Assembly (NCBI GenBank): GCA_034003145.1 | Contig: JAVEZE010000126.1 | Location: 1 to 8,052, forward strand | DNA from: JACKPD01 sp034003145 | GTDB taxonomy: Bacteria > Spirochaetota > Spirochaetia > CADAEX01 | DNA length: 8,052 nucleotides | Reading direction: 5' to 3' | Shown here: in pieces, positions 1 to 6,953 of the stretch | Layout: every line of letters starts with the position of its first letter | Position numbering within the stretch: the stretch's first letter is position 1 | Made by a program: the position numbers and the translations under genes | Notes under the pieces: generated by a model | Seen by the model: only the letters and a program-made list of their open reading frames with translations | The model's database searches: none | What the model was told of the DNA's origin: nothing

Positions 1-657
1 GTTTCCGCCTCTTTTTCAGTTTTTTCCGGCATTTTGATTGCCTCCCTTTTCTGGTCCCTTCCTGTCAGCTGGCAAAAGACAGGAACACTTTACAAGGTTC
101 TCCTTATTATGCCGCACCTTTCAATCGCCTATTTTGTAATGATCTTTTTTTCAAGGACAGGTATGGTATCATCAATCCTCCACACCCTGGGGATGATGGA
201 AAATTTCAATCAGTTTCCTGTTCTGGTTTATGATGCTTTAGGCACCGGCATTATCCTCAGTTACATACTAAAAGGAACGCCGTTTGCCGTACTCATGGTA
301 TCAGCACTTCTTAAAAATGTAGACAAGGGTTATCTTGATACAGCCCGGATGCTGGGCGCAGGAAGGGTTAGGATTTTCACAAAAATTATAATTCCTTCCG
401 TAAAACCTGCTGCGAAGGCATCTTTTTTAATCCTGTTTCTCTACAGCTTCGGGGCATTTGACATCCCTTTCCTTATCGGCAGCTCCCGCCCCGAGATGCT
501 GAGTATTCATGTCTACAATCTTTATTTCAGGCGGGATCTCGTAAACCGTCCCCAGGCAATGGCAGTCCTTACCCTTATGCTGCTCTTTTCCTTTTTCGTC
601 ATCTACCTTTACAATGTTATTTCAGGGAGACTTGATGAGAGGGAGAAAATACTTTGA
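1..657 (+). CDS. ABC transporter permease, 5'-truncated (YnjC/ThiP-like)
   Basis: Inner-membrane permease subunit of a binding-protein-dependent ABC importer. The reading frame is open from base 1, so the true start lies outside the window; the TTG at 34 is internal to a hydrophobic segment and is not a convincing start. What is visible is highly hydrophobic, with several membrane segments. It carries the cytoplasmic EAA-type loop that docks the ATPase (about 331-396: YLDTARMLGAGRVRIFTKII followed by P), then a typical FGAFDIPFLIG segment. It ends in a charged tail (RLDEREKIL). The stop overlaps the next permease by 4 nt (TTGA), so the two are translationally coupled and probably form a heterodimer. 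The ATPase and substrate-binding protein are not in the window and should lie upstream. The substrate cannot be read from the sequence; resemblance to the YnjC/ThiP type is from family memory. Confidence 0.9.
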   Translation, partial: VSASFSVFSGILIASLFWSLPVSWQKTGTLYKVLLIMPHLSIAYFVMIFFSRTGMVSSILHTLGMMENFNQFPVLVYDALGTGIILSYILKGTPFAVLMVSALLKNVDKGYLDTARMLGAGRVRIFTKIIIPSVKPAAKASFLILFLYSFGAFDIPFLIGSSRPEMLSIHVYNLYFRRDLVNRPQAMAVLTLMLLFSFFVIYLYNVISGRLDEREKIL

Positions 658-1454
658 GAAGCGGAAATACCTTAAAGAAAAGTTTTTTTATTATTATCAT
701 CTTCACCACTCTTATCCCTCCCCTTTATTTTCTGCTGAGCGCTTTAGGCGGGGTGTGGAGCTGGCCTGATCTGCTTCCGAAAACCTTGAGCATCCGGGCA
801 GTAAAGTTTTTTACAGAAGAAAAAGCTTTACTGCTTACATCCCTTTTTTCCTCGCTTCTTTATTCCCTTTCAGCGGTGCTTCTTGCTTTTCTGGTCACAT
901 TCATGCCGGCCAGGTGGCTCTCCTTGAATAATTTCAAGGGAAAAGAATTTCTGGAAGGGATACTGCTCATACCTGCCATGCTTCCTCCGGTGACATTCGC
1001 GATAGGGACCCATTACCTGTTCCTTAAATGGAACCTTACCGAGCACTTCGCGGGCGTGGTTCTTATCCTCACAGCTTACACCTACCCCTATATGCTCAGG
1101 GCGCTCCTTTCAGGTTATAAAGCGGCAAGGAAAGATTATATCATCTGCGCTGGCAACCTTGGGGCAGGAACCGCGAGAATCCTGTTAACAGTAGAACTGC
1201 CCCTGCTTCTGCCGTCGATTATCGCCGGTGCAAATATTGTATTTCTTGCTGCTTTTTCCGATTATTTTCTGGTATTTCTTATCGGAGGAGGCCAGGTTCC
1301 CTCATTTTTGTTATCCCTTTTCCCTCTGCTTAATTCATCAGACCGGCAGATTGCCTCATTTTTAAACCTTGTATTTCTCATTTTGCCTATAGTATTGTTT
1401 TTTATAACAGACAGTATTATCTTACAGAGTTACCGGAAGAAAAAAATGATCTAA
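654..1454 (+). CDS. ABC transporter permease, second subunit (YnjC-like)
   Basis: Second permease of the same importer, 266 residues. The TTG start at 654 overlaps the stop of the preceding permease (TTGA), the usual arrangement for coupled ABC permease genes. The N-terminus is a short basic stretch followed by a membrane segment (FFIIIIFTTLIPPLYFLL), and about six hydrophobic segments follow. The EAA-type loop is present (DYIICAGNLGAGTARIL, then ELPLLLPSI), followed by FSDYFLVFLIGGG, which matches the equivalent FGAFDIPFLIG segment of the first permease. The protein ends in a basic tail (SYRKKKMI). E. coli YnjC is a single double-length permease; here the two halves appear as separate genes. 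A gap of 22 nt separates it from the TVP38-family gene, which has its own strong ribosome-binding site. Confidence 0.9.
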   Translation: MRSGNTLKKSFFIIIIFTTLIPPLYFLLSALGGVWSWPDLLPKTLSIRAVKFFTEEKALLLTSLFSSLLYSLSAVLLAFLVTFMPARWLSLNNFKGKEFLEGILLIPAMLPPVTFAIGTHYLFLKWNLTEHFAGVVLILTAYTYPYMLRALLSGYKAARKDYIICAGNLGAGTARILLTVELPLLLPSIIAGANIVFLAAFSDYFLVFLIGGGQVPSFLLSLFPLLNSSDRQIASFLNLVFLILPIVLFFITDSIILQSYRKKKMI

Positions 1455-1476
1455 TCTGCGGTTACGGAGGATACTG

Positions 1477-2172
1477 ATGAAAATCAGGTATAAAATAACG
1501 CTTGTTCTGCTTTTCCTGCTGATTGCAGTATTACTTTATATATTCACGCCCCTGGGGAAAACTATCAATCTTCAGAATCTGCTAATGCAGAAGGAAAACC
1601 TCCTTATATCTGTAAGGCAGTCATATTTTCTCTCAGCCGGGGTTTTTATTGCCCTTTATATCGCGGTAGTCTCTTTTTCAATTCCAGGAGCTGTTGTAAT
1701 GTCGCTTTTGGGAGGCTTTTTTTTCGGCCCGCTTTGGGGAACACTTTTTATAAACATAGGGGCGACTACCGGCGCCCTTTGCATCTTTCTTGCCGCGCGT
1801 TATATTCTTGGTAATGATATCCAGCACAGATACAGAGAAAAACTTGCCAGTTTCAACAGGGAAATAGATGAAAACGGCAGGAGCTACATGCTTACCCTAA
1901 GGCTGCTCCCTGTTTTCCCCTTTTTCCTTATAAACCTCTTTGCCGGCTTCACAGCTATACCTGCCAGAACATTTATCTGGACAACCTCTCTAGGGATAAT
2001 ACCGGGCTCTTTTGTATTTGCGTATCTGGGATACACAGGGGCAAATGCAGGGCCGGAAGGAAGTTTCGGTATTCAGGTAATAACAGCGCTTGCCCTCCTG
2101 GGTCTTTTAAGCCTTCTTCCTGTACTTGTAAAGCGTTTTAAAAAACCGGGAAAAGGAACCAAAAATGAATAA
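1477..2172 (+). CDS. TVP38/TMEM64 family (VTT/DedA-like) membrane protein
   Basis: Multi-pass inner-membrane protein of 231 residues, close to the usual length of YdjX/YdjZ-type proteins. Residues 1-24 form a basic start plus a membrane anchor. The VTT/SNARE-associated signature is clear: SLLGGFFFGPLWGTLFINIG at about 76-95 (pattern GGxxFGxxxG), then an ARY segment, and later RLLPVFPFFLINLFAG and a glycine-rich C-terminal re-entrant or membrane region. The family is linked to lipid scrambling or transport, but the role of individual bacterial members is mostly unknown. The ATG at 1477 has GGAGG at 1466-1470, 6 nt upstream. The 3' end overlaps the oxidoreductase gene by 8 nt. TVP38 proteins next to, or fused with, this type of FAD oxidoreductase are known in other bacteria, which supports a shared function. 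Confidence 0.9.
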   Translation: MKIRYKITLVLLFLLIAVLLYIFTPLGKTINLQNLLMQKENLLISVRQSYFLSAGVFIALYIAVVSFSIPGAVVMSLLGGFFFGPLWGTLFINIGATTGALCIFLAARYILGNDIQHRYREKLASFNREIDENGRSYMLTLRLLPVFPFFLINLFAGFTAIPARTFIWTTSLGIIPGSFVFAYLGYTGANAGPEGSFGIQVITALALLGLLSLLPVLVKRFKKPGKGTKNE

Positions 2173-3679
2173 ATATACACACGACATGCTTGTAATAGGG
2201 GGAGGCGCGGCAGGGCTTACAGTCACATCAGGGGCAGCCCAGCTCGGCCTTAAAACCGCTCTTTTTGAAAAAGAAAGGACAGGGGGGGACTGCCTTTACT
2301 ACGGCTGCGTGCCGAGTAAAACCCTTCTTAAAAGCGCGTACCTTTATTATCAGGCAGGAAAATTCCCGTCCTTCGGGCTGCCTGCCCCTTTGCTTGGCAA
2401 ACCTGATCTTGGGACTATTATGTCCCATGTCAATGATGTTATAAAAATTATTGAGGAAAATGACTCGGTTGAGCGGTTTGAAAGGCTTGGCGCCGAGGTG
2501 TATAAAGGCTCACCCCGTTTTGTCTCTCCCCATGAGATTATGCTTGACGGGAAAATATATTCTTCCCCTTCCATTGTGATCAGCACAGGAAGCTCCCCTT
2601 TTATCCCTCCAATTAGCGGGCTTGTAGAGGCGGGGTTTATTACAAACAAGGATCTGTTTTCATTAAAAGAGCTACCGCAAAGCCTCATTGTAATCGGAGG
2701 GGGGCCTATAGGGGTAGAGCTTGGACAGGCGTTTTCAAGACTGGGAAGCAAAGTGACAATAATCAGCAGCTCGCCCCATCTTCTTCCCAAAGAGGATGCT
2801 GATATGGCACAAATCATAGAGCAGCAGCTTATAAAAGAAGGGGTTTTAATCATCAATAACGCACGGGCTGAATCAGCTTCTGCTTCGCGGGATGTAAACA
2901 GCCCAGGCGGTAAAAATCTGAAAGAGATAAAATATACACTTAAAGACAAAAACGGTGAGATATTTTCCGCAAAGGGAGAGATGATTCTCATCGCGGCAGG
3001 AAGAAGAGGCAACATTGAGAATCTTGATCTTGACAAGGCTGGAGTAATTATAAATAAAAATTATATCCAGGTAAATTCGAAGCTACAGAGTTCCCGAAAA
3101 AACATCAGGGCAATTGGAGATGTAAACGGAAACCATCTATTCACCCATGTCGCAGGTGCTGAAGGCTCTTTTGTAATCAAAAGCGCGGTACTGCACCTGC
3201 CCGGCAGATTCAGCTACAACCATGTCCCGTGGTGCACATACAGCGATCCTGAACTTTCTTCTGTCGGTTATAATGAAAAGCGGGCAAAAGAGGCCGGGCT
3301 CAGCTACACCACTGTTACCTCCCGGTTAAGCGGAGTTGACAGGGCACAGGCGGAAAACAGGACTTCCGGGAAAATAAAGATACTGATTGATAAAAAAGAG
3401 CGCGTCATCGGGACCCAGATAGCGGGCGCGGGAGCAGGCGACCTTATCCTTCCTTCGTTATACGCAGTTACAAAAAAATACAGGCTTATGGAAATAATGA
3501 GCCCTGTTTTCCCCTACCCCATAATGGGCGAGATACAGAAAAAAGCCGCATCTGGCTATTACAGCCCTAAATTTTTCAACAGCAGGGTGCGGAAAATGCT
3601 TAAAACAATATTCGGCTATCGGGGGCCAGGGCCGGCTGAAAAAAACAAGGATTCTGAAAGCAACAGGGAGAATACATGA
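2165..3679 (+). CDS. FAD-dependent pyridine nucleotide-disulfide oxidoreductase (MerA/Lpd-like)
   Basis: Class I flavoprotein disulfide reductase, 504 residues. The N-terminal FAD-binding Rossmann motif is GGGAAG at 12-17. The redox-active disulfide is Cys43/Cys48 in GGDCLYYGCVPSK. The second, NAD(P)-binding, Rossmann motif is GGGPIG at 178-183. The distal FAD-contact motif is AIGDVNG, with Asp319, and a dimerisation domain follows. At the C-terminal active site the lipoamide-dehydrogenase His of the His-Pro...Glu motif is replaced by Tyr451 (FPYPIMGE, Glu456 kept), as in mercuric-reductase-like proteins. It lacks the N-terminal HMA domain and C-terminal Cys pair of mercuric reductase, so mercury is probably not the substrate. 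There is a small extra stretch near residues 238-252 (SASASRDVNSPGGK) and a charged tail. The ATG at 2165 overlaps the TVP38 gene by 8 nt; AAGGA lies just upstream. The electron acceptor is unknown. Confidence 0.93.
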   Translation: MNKYTHDMLVIGGGAAGLTVTSGAAQLGLKTALFEKERTGGDCLYYGCVPSKTLLKSAYLYYQAGKFPSFGLPAPLLGKPDLGTIMSHVNDVIKIIEENDSVERFERLGAEVYKGSPRFVSPHEIMLDGKIYSSPSIVISTGSSPFIPPISGLVEAGFITNKDLFSLKELPQSLIVIGGGPIGVELGQAFSRLGSKVTIISSSPHLLPKEDADMAQIIEQQLIKEGVLIINNARAESASASRDVNSPGGKNLKEIKYTLKDKNGEIFSAKGEMILIAAGRRGNIENLDLDKAGVIINKNYIQVNSKLQSSRKNIRAIGDVNGNHLFTHVAGAEGSFVIKSAVLHLPGRFSYNHVPWCTYSDPELSSVGYNEKRAKEAGLSYTTVTSRLSGVDRAQAENRTSGKIKILIDKKERVIGTQIAGAGAGDLILPSLYAVTKKYRLMEIMSPVFPYPIMGEIQKKAASGYYSPKFFNSRVRKMLKTIFGYRGPGPAEKNKDSESNRENT

Positions 3680-4380
3680 AAAACAGATTATTTATATTAC
3701 TGCTGCTTTTTTCCACAGCATTTTTTGAACTTGCCGCGCAGCAGTACATTGTCAATGAGGATTTCGCTTCACTTGACAAATGGGAGCCGCTGATTTTTCC
3801 CAAGATAGAGAGGCACACAAAATACAGTACAGAAATCAGCAGAGATGAAAGTGTTTTGAAAATAACATCTTCCGCATCAGCCTCAGGAATTATATACAGT
3901 GACTTTTTTAATGTTTCTGATTGGCCTGTTATTGAATGGAGATGGAAAGCTTCCAATATATTTAAGAAAGGAAACGCTAAAAAAAAATCGGGAGATGATT
4001 ATCCGGTAAGGCTTTATATTATTTTCGAATATTCACCTGAAGAGGCAGCTCCTCTTGTAAAATTAAAATACAATATCGCGAAACTTCTTTACGGAAAATA
4101 CCCGCCTGATTCCGCCCTTAATTATGTTTACGCCAGCAGCAAATGGGACAGCGATTTTATCCCCAACGCGTTTACATCAAGCGCAATAATGTTTGCTTCT
4201 GACAGCGGAGAAGAGCACCTTGGACAGTGGAGAACCCATAGGGTAAATATTCTTGAGGATTACCGCAGAGCTTTCGGCAAAGAGCCGCCGGTAAAAGCCT
4301 CGCTTGCCATAATGGGGGACTCTGACAATACAGAAGAAGAGTCGCAGGCTTTTATCGACTATATCAGGGTGACGCGTTAA
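3676..4380 (+). CDS. Exported DUF3047 family protein
   Basis: Probable periplasmic protein of 234 residues. The N-terminus is a classic signal peptide (MKNRLFILLLLFSTAFFELA, likely cleaved near AA-QQ at 21/22). The mature part carries DUF3047 hallmarks: IEWRWKAS around 86-93, GDDYPVRLY at 106-114, LNYVYASSKWDS in the middle, and a C-terminal LGQWRTHRVNILEDYRRAFG followed by a GDSDNT segment. The family has a predicted beta-sandwich look and no established biochemical role. The start ATG overlaps the stop of the oxidoreductase gene by 4 nt (ATGA), with AGGGAG 5 nt upstream, so it is coupled to the electron-transfer gene. Sixteen codons of unrelated minus-strand open frame under it are a shadow. 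I am confident of the family and not of the function. Confidence 0.88.
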   Translation: MKNRLFILLLLFSTAFFELAAQQYIVNEDFASLDKWEPLIFPKIERHTKYSTEISRDESVLKITSSASASGIIYSDFFNVSDWPVIEWRWKASNIFKKGNAKKKSGDDYPVRLYIIFEYSPEEAAPLVKLKYNIAKLLYGKYPPDSALNYVYASSKWDSDFIPNAFTSSAIMFASDSGEEHLGQWRTHRVNILEDYRRAFGKEPPVKASLAIMGDSDNTEEESQAFIDYIRVTR

Positions 4381-4395
4381 AAACGGAGGCTTATC

Positions 4396-5007
4396 TTGCA
4401 GGATAAAAAACTGCGCTCGTTTAAAGACAAGGTAATGAACAGGCTCATCGGCAGATGGGCTGAAAATATAAATCCGGACAACATCTCCTGGATAGCGTTT
4501 ACAGCAGGCCTTGCATGCGCAGGAGCTGTAATATCAGGGGCTTACAGGAGCGGTTTGTCACTCTGGATATTAAACAGGGTTTTGGACGGACTTGACGGGT
4601 ATGTTGCCCGCAGGTATAACAAACAGTCAGACAGGGGGGCGTATCTTGACATAATAACTGACTTTGCAGTGTATGCTGCCATTCCACTTGCCTTTGCATG
4701 GCGAATTGACACTATATTGCTATGGCGCTCAACTGCACTGCTTCTTGGCATATTCTATATAAATACCGCATCATGGATGTACCTTTCAATCCTTATTGAA
4801 AAAAGGAAAAAAGAAATGGATAATAGTGTTCTTACCTCGGTTGAAATGCCGTCAGGCATTGTGGAAGGAGCTGAGACAATAATTTTATATTCCCTGTTTT
4901 TTACACTGCCGGCTTACCTGATATGGATTTTTTTAATTATGTCTTTTCTTACTTTTTTAACAGTAATTCAGCGTTTATTTATTGCCTTCAGATATCTTTC
5001 AGGTTAA
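4396..5007 (+). CDS. CDP-alcohol phosphatidyltransferase (YnjF-like)
   Basis: Integral membrane enzyme of 203 residues that transfers a phospho-alcohol or phosphatidyl group from a CDP-linked donor, releasing CMP; the acceptor alcohol cannot be deduced. The complete catalytic signature D-x2-DG-x2-AR-x8-G-x3-D-x3-D is present: Asp64, Asp67-Gly68, Ala71-Arg72, Gly81, Asp85 and Asp89. The four aspartates normally bind the metal ions. Hydrophobic segments before and after the motif fit the six-helix fold. The TTG start at 4396 is supported by CGGAGG at 4384-4389, 6 nt upstream, and no better start is available nearby. It is 15 nt after the DUF3047 gene and is the last gene of the operon in the window. 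E. coli YnjF, of similar length, ends the comparable ynj operon. Confidence 0.9.
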   Translation: MQDKKLRSFKDKVMNRLIGRWAENINPDNISWIAFTAGLACAGAVISGAYRSGLSLWILNRVLDGLDGYVARRYNKQSDRGAYLDIITDFAVYAAIPLAFAWRIDTILLWRSTALLLGIFYINTASWMYLSILIEKRKKEMDNSVLTSVEMPSGIVEGAETIILYSLFFTLPAYLIWIFLIMSFLTFLTVIQRLFIAFRYLSG

Positions 5008-5027
5008 CATTTTAATAAACCAAAAGT

Positions 5028-5579
5028 TTATTTCAGATACTTGTTTTTCCTTACAGCTTCAAGCGGAAGTTTTTCAAATATCTCATCCGGAAGCGAACAT
5101 TTCTGCACTATAAAGAGCTCATCGCTTTTTTTATCAATCATCAGGTTTTTCTTGATATCTTCTACCTTATCTGAATAACTTGTCGGATGGATTCTGTAAA
5201 AATTACTGGTTTTGCAATCAGCTATCATTATGCTCAAAACCCCGCCGATCAGGTGTTTTTCAGCGGCAAACCAACCCCCGTTTTTTCCGCATGATAGCAT
5301 AAAACGGAATAACGGCAGCCCGGGATTTTCAAGTTCAACATAATATTTTCTGTCCTTTTCCGCTGCGCAGTTTGCAAGTATGCAATCATCAGACATTTCT
5401 GAGTTAAATATTTCATCGCCGTCTGAGGAGAGCACTTTTAGATTTATTCCCGGCATTATCACCTTGATGTTAAGATTATTTTTATTGCAGCATTTCAATG
5501 ATACGCAGCCGGCAAGAATTACCGCAGATATCAGATTGGGAGACACTTCAGAATTCCTTTTCTCAGCAATAGCACTCAT
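5028..5579 (-). CDS. Putative small lipoprotein, family not recognised
   Basis: Open frame of 183 codons transcribed toward the end of the transporter operon. I chose ATG 5579 rather than the upstream in-frame start at 5621 because ACGGAGGAAGT immediately precedes it and because a sigma-54 promoter occupies 5602-5618, which would be inside the longer version. Residues 1-25 resemble a lipoprotein signal: charged N-region with Lys7-Arg8, a short hydrophobic run from Leu16, and lipobox LAGC ending at Cys25. Val follows the Cys, so no Asp inner-membrane retention signal is seen. The mature part is rich in Cys (about eight), with GKNGGWFAAEKHLIGG in the middle and a basic C-terminus (RKNKYLK). No family or catalytic motif is recognised. 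Alternative: a cytoplasmic protein with a chance lipobox. Its sigma-54 promoter links it to the WYL/transglutaminase gene and the CARF gene. Confidence 0.72.
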   Translation of the reverse strand: MSAIAEKRNSEVSPNLISAVILAGCVSLKCCNKNNLNIKVIMPGINLKVLSSDGDEIFNSEMSDDCILANCAAEKDRKYYVELENPGLPLFRFMLSCGKNGGWFAAEKHLIGGVLSIMIADCKTSNFYRIHPTSYSDKVEDIKKNLMIDKKSDELFIVQKCSLPDEIFEKLPLEAVRKNKYLK

Positions 5580-5583
5580 ACTT

Positions 5584-5588
5584 CCTCC
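5584..5588 (-). promoter_or_regulatory. Ribosome-binding site fixing the lipoprotein start
   Basis: GGAGG on the minus strand, followed by AAGT and then ATG at 5579-5577. It decides the start of the lipoprotein gene. With a sigma-54 start of transcription predicted near 5591, the leader would be only about 12 nt, just long enough to hold this site. Confidence 0.75.
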
Positions 5589-5601
5589 GTCATAATCTAA
5601 T

Positions 5602-5618
5602 TGCAATATTGATGCCAA
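5602..5618 (-). promoter_or_regulatory. Sigma-54 (-24/-12) promoter of the lipoprotein gene
   Basis: Minus strand reads TTGGCATCAATATTGCA. Against the sigma-54 consensus YTGGCACG-N4-TTGCW it matches everywhere except positions 7 and 8; the invariant GG and GC are present at the correct 12-nt spacing. Predicted transcription start is near 5591, 12 nt before the ATG at 5579. The element is nearly the same as those at 7528-7544 and 7603-7619, which strongly suggests co-regulation. Confidence 0.8.
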
Positions 5619-5625
5619 CAATAAG

Positions 5626-5641
5626 GTTATCTTGAGTTATC
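5626..5641 (-). repeat. Two direct GATAAC copies upstream of a sigma-54 promoter
   Basis: On the minus strand GATAAC occurs at 5641-5636 and 5631-5626, ten nt apart (about one helical turn), just upstream of the -24 element. GATAAC also occurs at 7565-7570 between the two divergent sigma-54 promoters, and TTGAGTT is close by in both places. This could be an activator site, but such short words recur by chance in AT-rich DNA. Confidence 0.25.
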
Positions 5642-5920
5642 AAAGCAAAGCCTGCCTTGCGTACGTGAAAACAGGAGCTTCTTGCAGTAAATAAAAATGT
5701 ATTCTGTACCAATTCTTTATTCTCTTTATTTTTTTAATTTTATTTTTATTTAATAACTAATTGTAATACTGATAATTACTTAATGCAATATTTTTATTAT
5801 GTTTTGAAATCTGTTTTGGTTTTTGTTTGATTTTTGTTTTGATTTTTTTTTAATAAACTGTTCCTGTCTTTAATTATTACCTGCTGTTGTAATAAAAGTT
5901 GCGCGTATATGAAACAAAAG
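5642..5920. other. AT-rich non-coding spacer
   Basis: About 280 nt between the 3' end of the transglutaminase-domain gene and the promoter region of the lipoprotein gene. It is very AT-rich, with a long T-rich tract on the plus strand (about 5798-5851, repeated TTTTTGTTTTGAT-like units). I see no convincing open frame, tRNA, strong hairpin terminator or additional -24/-12 element in it. It might separate the two minus-strand genes transcriptionally, but no classical terminator is visible. Confidence 0.6.
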
Positions 5921-6943
5921 TTACATATCAAGTCCGTATATTTCTGAAGGGTTATACAGCATTCTCAGAAACCATCTTTTTCCGACAGCATTTGAAAGTG
6001 AGCCAACATGGTTGTAGTCTATAGGGACATAAAATCCGTCAGGATATTTTTCAAGCCCCTCAAGTTCATAATAACTATAATCTTTTGGAGGATAATCCAG
6101 CGGTACCAGACAGACTGCATGCCCGGTTCCGTTTTCAGGACCGAATGATCCCACATAACTTACAATATCCCAGTACTGCAGCAGGCCGCATGTAAAAAGC
6201 GCCCAGTCTTCGCAGTCACCTCCGCCCTGCTGAATGAATTCATCAGGCCTTAACGCAAGATTATTGGGAATATAAGAATATTTATTGAAAATTTTGTTCT
6301 GAAAAATCTCTACTTCGCTCCAGCTTATATTGCCGCTGCTGTCTTTATCTGCTGATTCATAAATATTTTCAAGCGTTAAGTTGATAATTCCGCTTTTTTC
6401 CCTGAAAGCTGTTTTTCTTTTTATAACGTTTGAGTCATCAGATTTTATAATTTTACCTGTTTTGACCGCCGGAACAGAGGGCAATGTAAAAGGTGTAAAA
6501 CGGGGGATTGGAAAAGGGGGTAGAGGAATTATATCCGGTTTCGGGGCAGGTTTGATCCAGGAATAGTCTACTGAACAGGTGTAAGCTTCCGGCTGTGTGA
6601 AAATTTCTGCCATTGGGCCTATACCAATAACACCAAGCACTGCCGCGGTTATAGTCATGCATATAAAATCCGAGAAACTGCTAGACAGATTTTTATCATT
6701 ATTATCCTTTTGGGAATATGTTCTGCAGAGTGTGGAAATGGAAGATGAAGCCTCAGCCTCAGCCTCAGCCTCAGCCTCAGCCTCAGCCTCAGCCTCAGCC
6801 TCAGCCTCAGCCTTTGCCTTTGCCTTTGCCTTTGCCTCAGCCGCGGCTCTCCCTGTTTCCTGATATATGCTGCTCTTTAAAATAATATCATTATCAGGAT
6901 TCTGTTCATCTGATTCATGCTTTATATCATTGCAGATGAGTTT
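5921..6943 (-). CDS. C-terminal part: TM + EF-hand + transglutaminase-like domain protein (split by assembly gap)
   Basis: Frame open from the N gap to the TAA at 5923-5921; the ATG at 6658 is internal, because the frame continues upstream through the Ala-Glu/Ala-Lys repeat. Numbering from that internal Met: a membrane segment spans about -3 to 17 (FICMTITAAVLGVIGIG), then a Pro-rich stretch at 36-63 (IKPAPKPDIIPLPPFPIP), then a textbook 12-residue EF-hand loop at 104-115 (DKDSSGNISWSE). A transglutaminase-like domain follows, with GGGDCEDWALF (Cys149), GTGHAVCLVPL (His180) and YVPIDYNHVG (Asp214). These fit a Cys-His-Asp triad; the reaction could be peptide cleavage or crosslinking and cannot be told apart here. 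The N-terminal part of the same protein is the WYL-like piece across the gap. By topology the catalytic domain is probably outside the cytoplasm. Expression likely comes from the sigma-54 promoter at 7528-7544. Confidence 0.82.
   Translation of the reverse strand, partial: KLICNDIKHESDEQNPDNDIILKSSIYQETGRAAAEAKAKAKAKAEAEAEAEAEAEAEAEAEAEASSSISTLCRTYSQKDNNDKNLSSSFSDFICMTITAAVLGVIGIGPMAEIFTQPEAYTCSVDYSWIKPAPKPDIIPLPPFPIPRFTPFTLPSVPAVKTGKIIKSDDSNVIKRKTAFREKSGIINLTLENIYESADKDSSGNISWSEVEIFQNKIFNKYSYIPNNLALRPDEFIQQGGGDCEDWALFTCGLLQYWDIVSYVGSFGPENGTGHAVCLVPLDYPPKDYSYYELEGLEKYPDGFYVPIDYNHVGSLSNAVGKRWFLRMLYNPSEIYGLDM
6641..6943. repeat. Left copy of duplicated contig-end sequence (303 bp)
   Basis: This block ends exactly at the N gap and is repeated at 6954-7220. 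The 110 bp before the hexamer array and the 103 bp after it look identical in both copies; only the array differs (15 versus 9 hexamers, 36 bp, exactly the length difference). The pattern is what two overlapping, unmerged contig ends produce. A true tandem duplication is the alternative. Confidence 0.93.
6751..6840. repeat. Hexamer array, 15 units (10 CCTCAG, 4 CCTTTG, 1 CCTCAG)
   Basis: Perfect 6-bp tandem repeats within the minus-strand gene. Read on the minus strand they encode Ala-Glu (from CCTCAG) and Ala-Lys (from CCTTTG) dipeptides, so unit gain or loss keeps the frame while changing linker length and charge. The composition differs from the array at 7064-7117. The plus-strand frame (Ser-Ala/Phe-Ala repeats) is a shadow. 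Confidence 0.95.
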
Positions 6944-6953
6944 NNNNNNNNNN
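6944..6953. other. Assembly gap (10 Ns)
   Basis: Ten unknown bases. Because the sequence on the left ends with the same bases that occur at 7218-7220, and the sequence on the right starts with those at 6641, the gap is probably an artificial join of overlapping contigs rather than missing sequence. Translations through it are not real. Confidence 0.97.

Noticed and set aside
2350..3036. Long minus-strand frame of 228 codons
   Set aside because: Entirely antisense to the oxidoreductase, whose FAD and NAD motifs are unmistakable; a codon-bias shadow.
2165..3679. Assignment as mercuric reductase merA
   Set aside because: No HMA domain, no C-terminal Cys pair and no other mer genes nearby.
5014..5032. 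Inverted repeat AATAAAC-CAAAA-GTTTATT between the two convergent genes as a bidirectional terminator
   Set aside because: Seven-bp stem with only one G-C pair and no T-run on either strand; too weak to call, although the location between convergent genes is suggestive.
6597..6863. Plus-strand frame with Ser-Ala and Phe-Ala repeats
   Set aside because: Antisense shadow of the hexamer array; no ribosome-binding site, and the minus-strand frame has recognisable domains on both sides.
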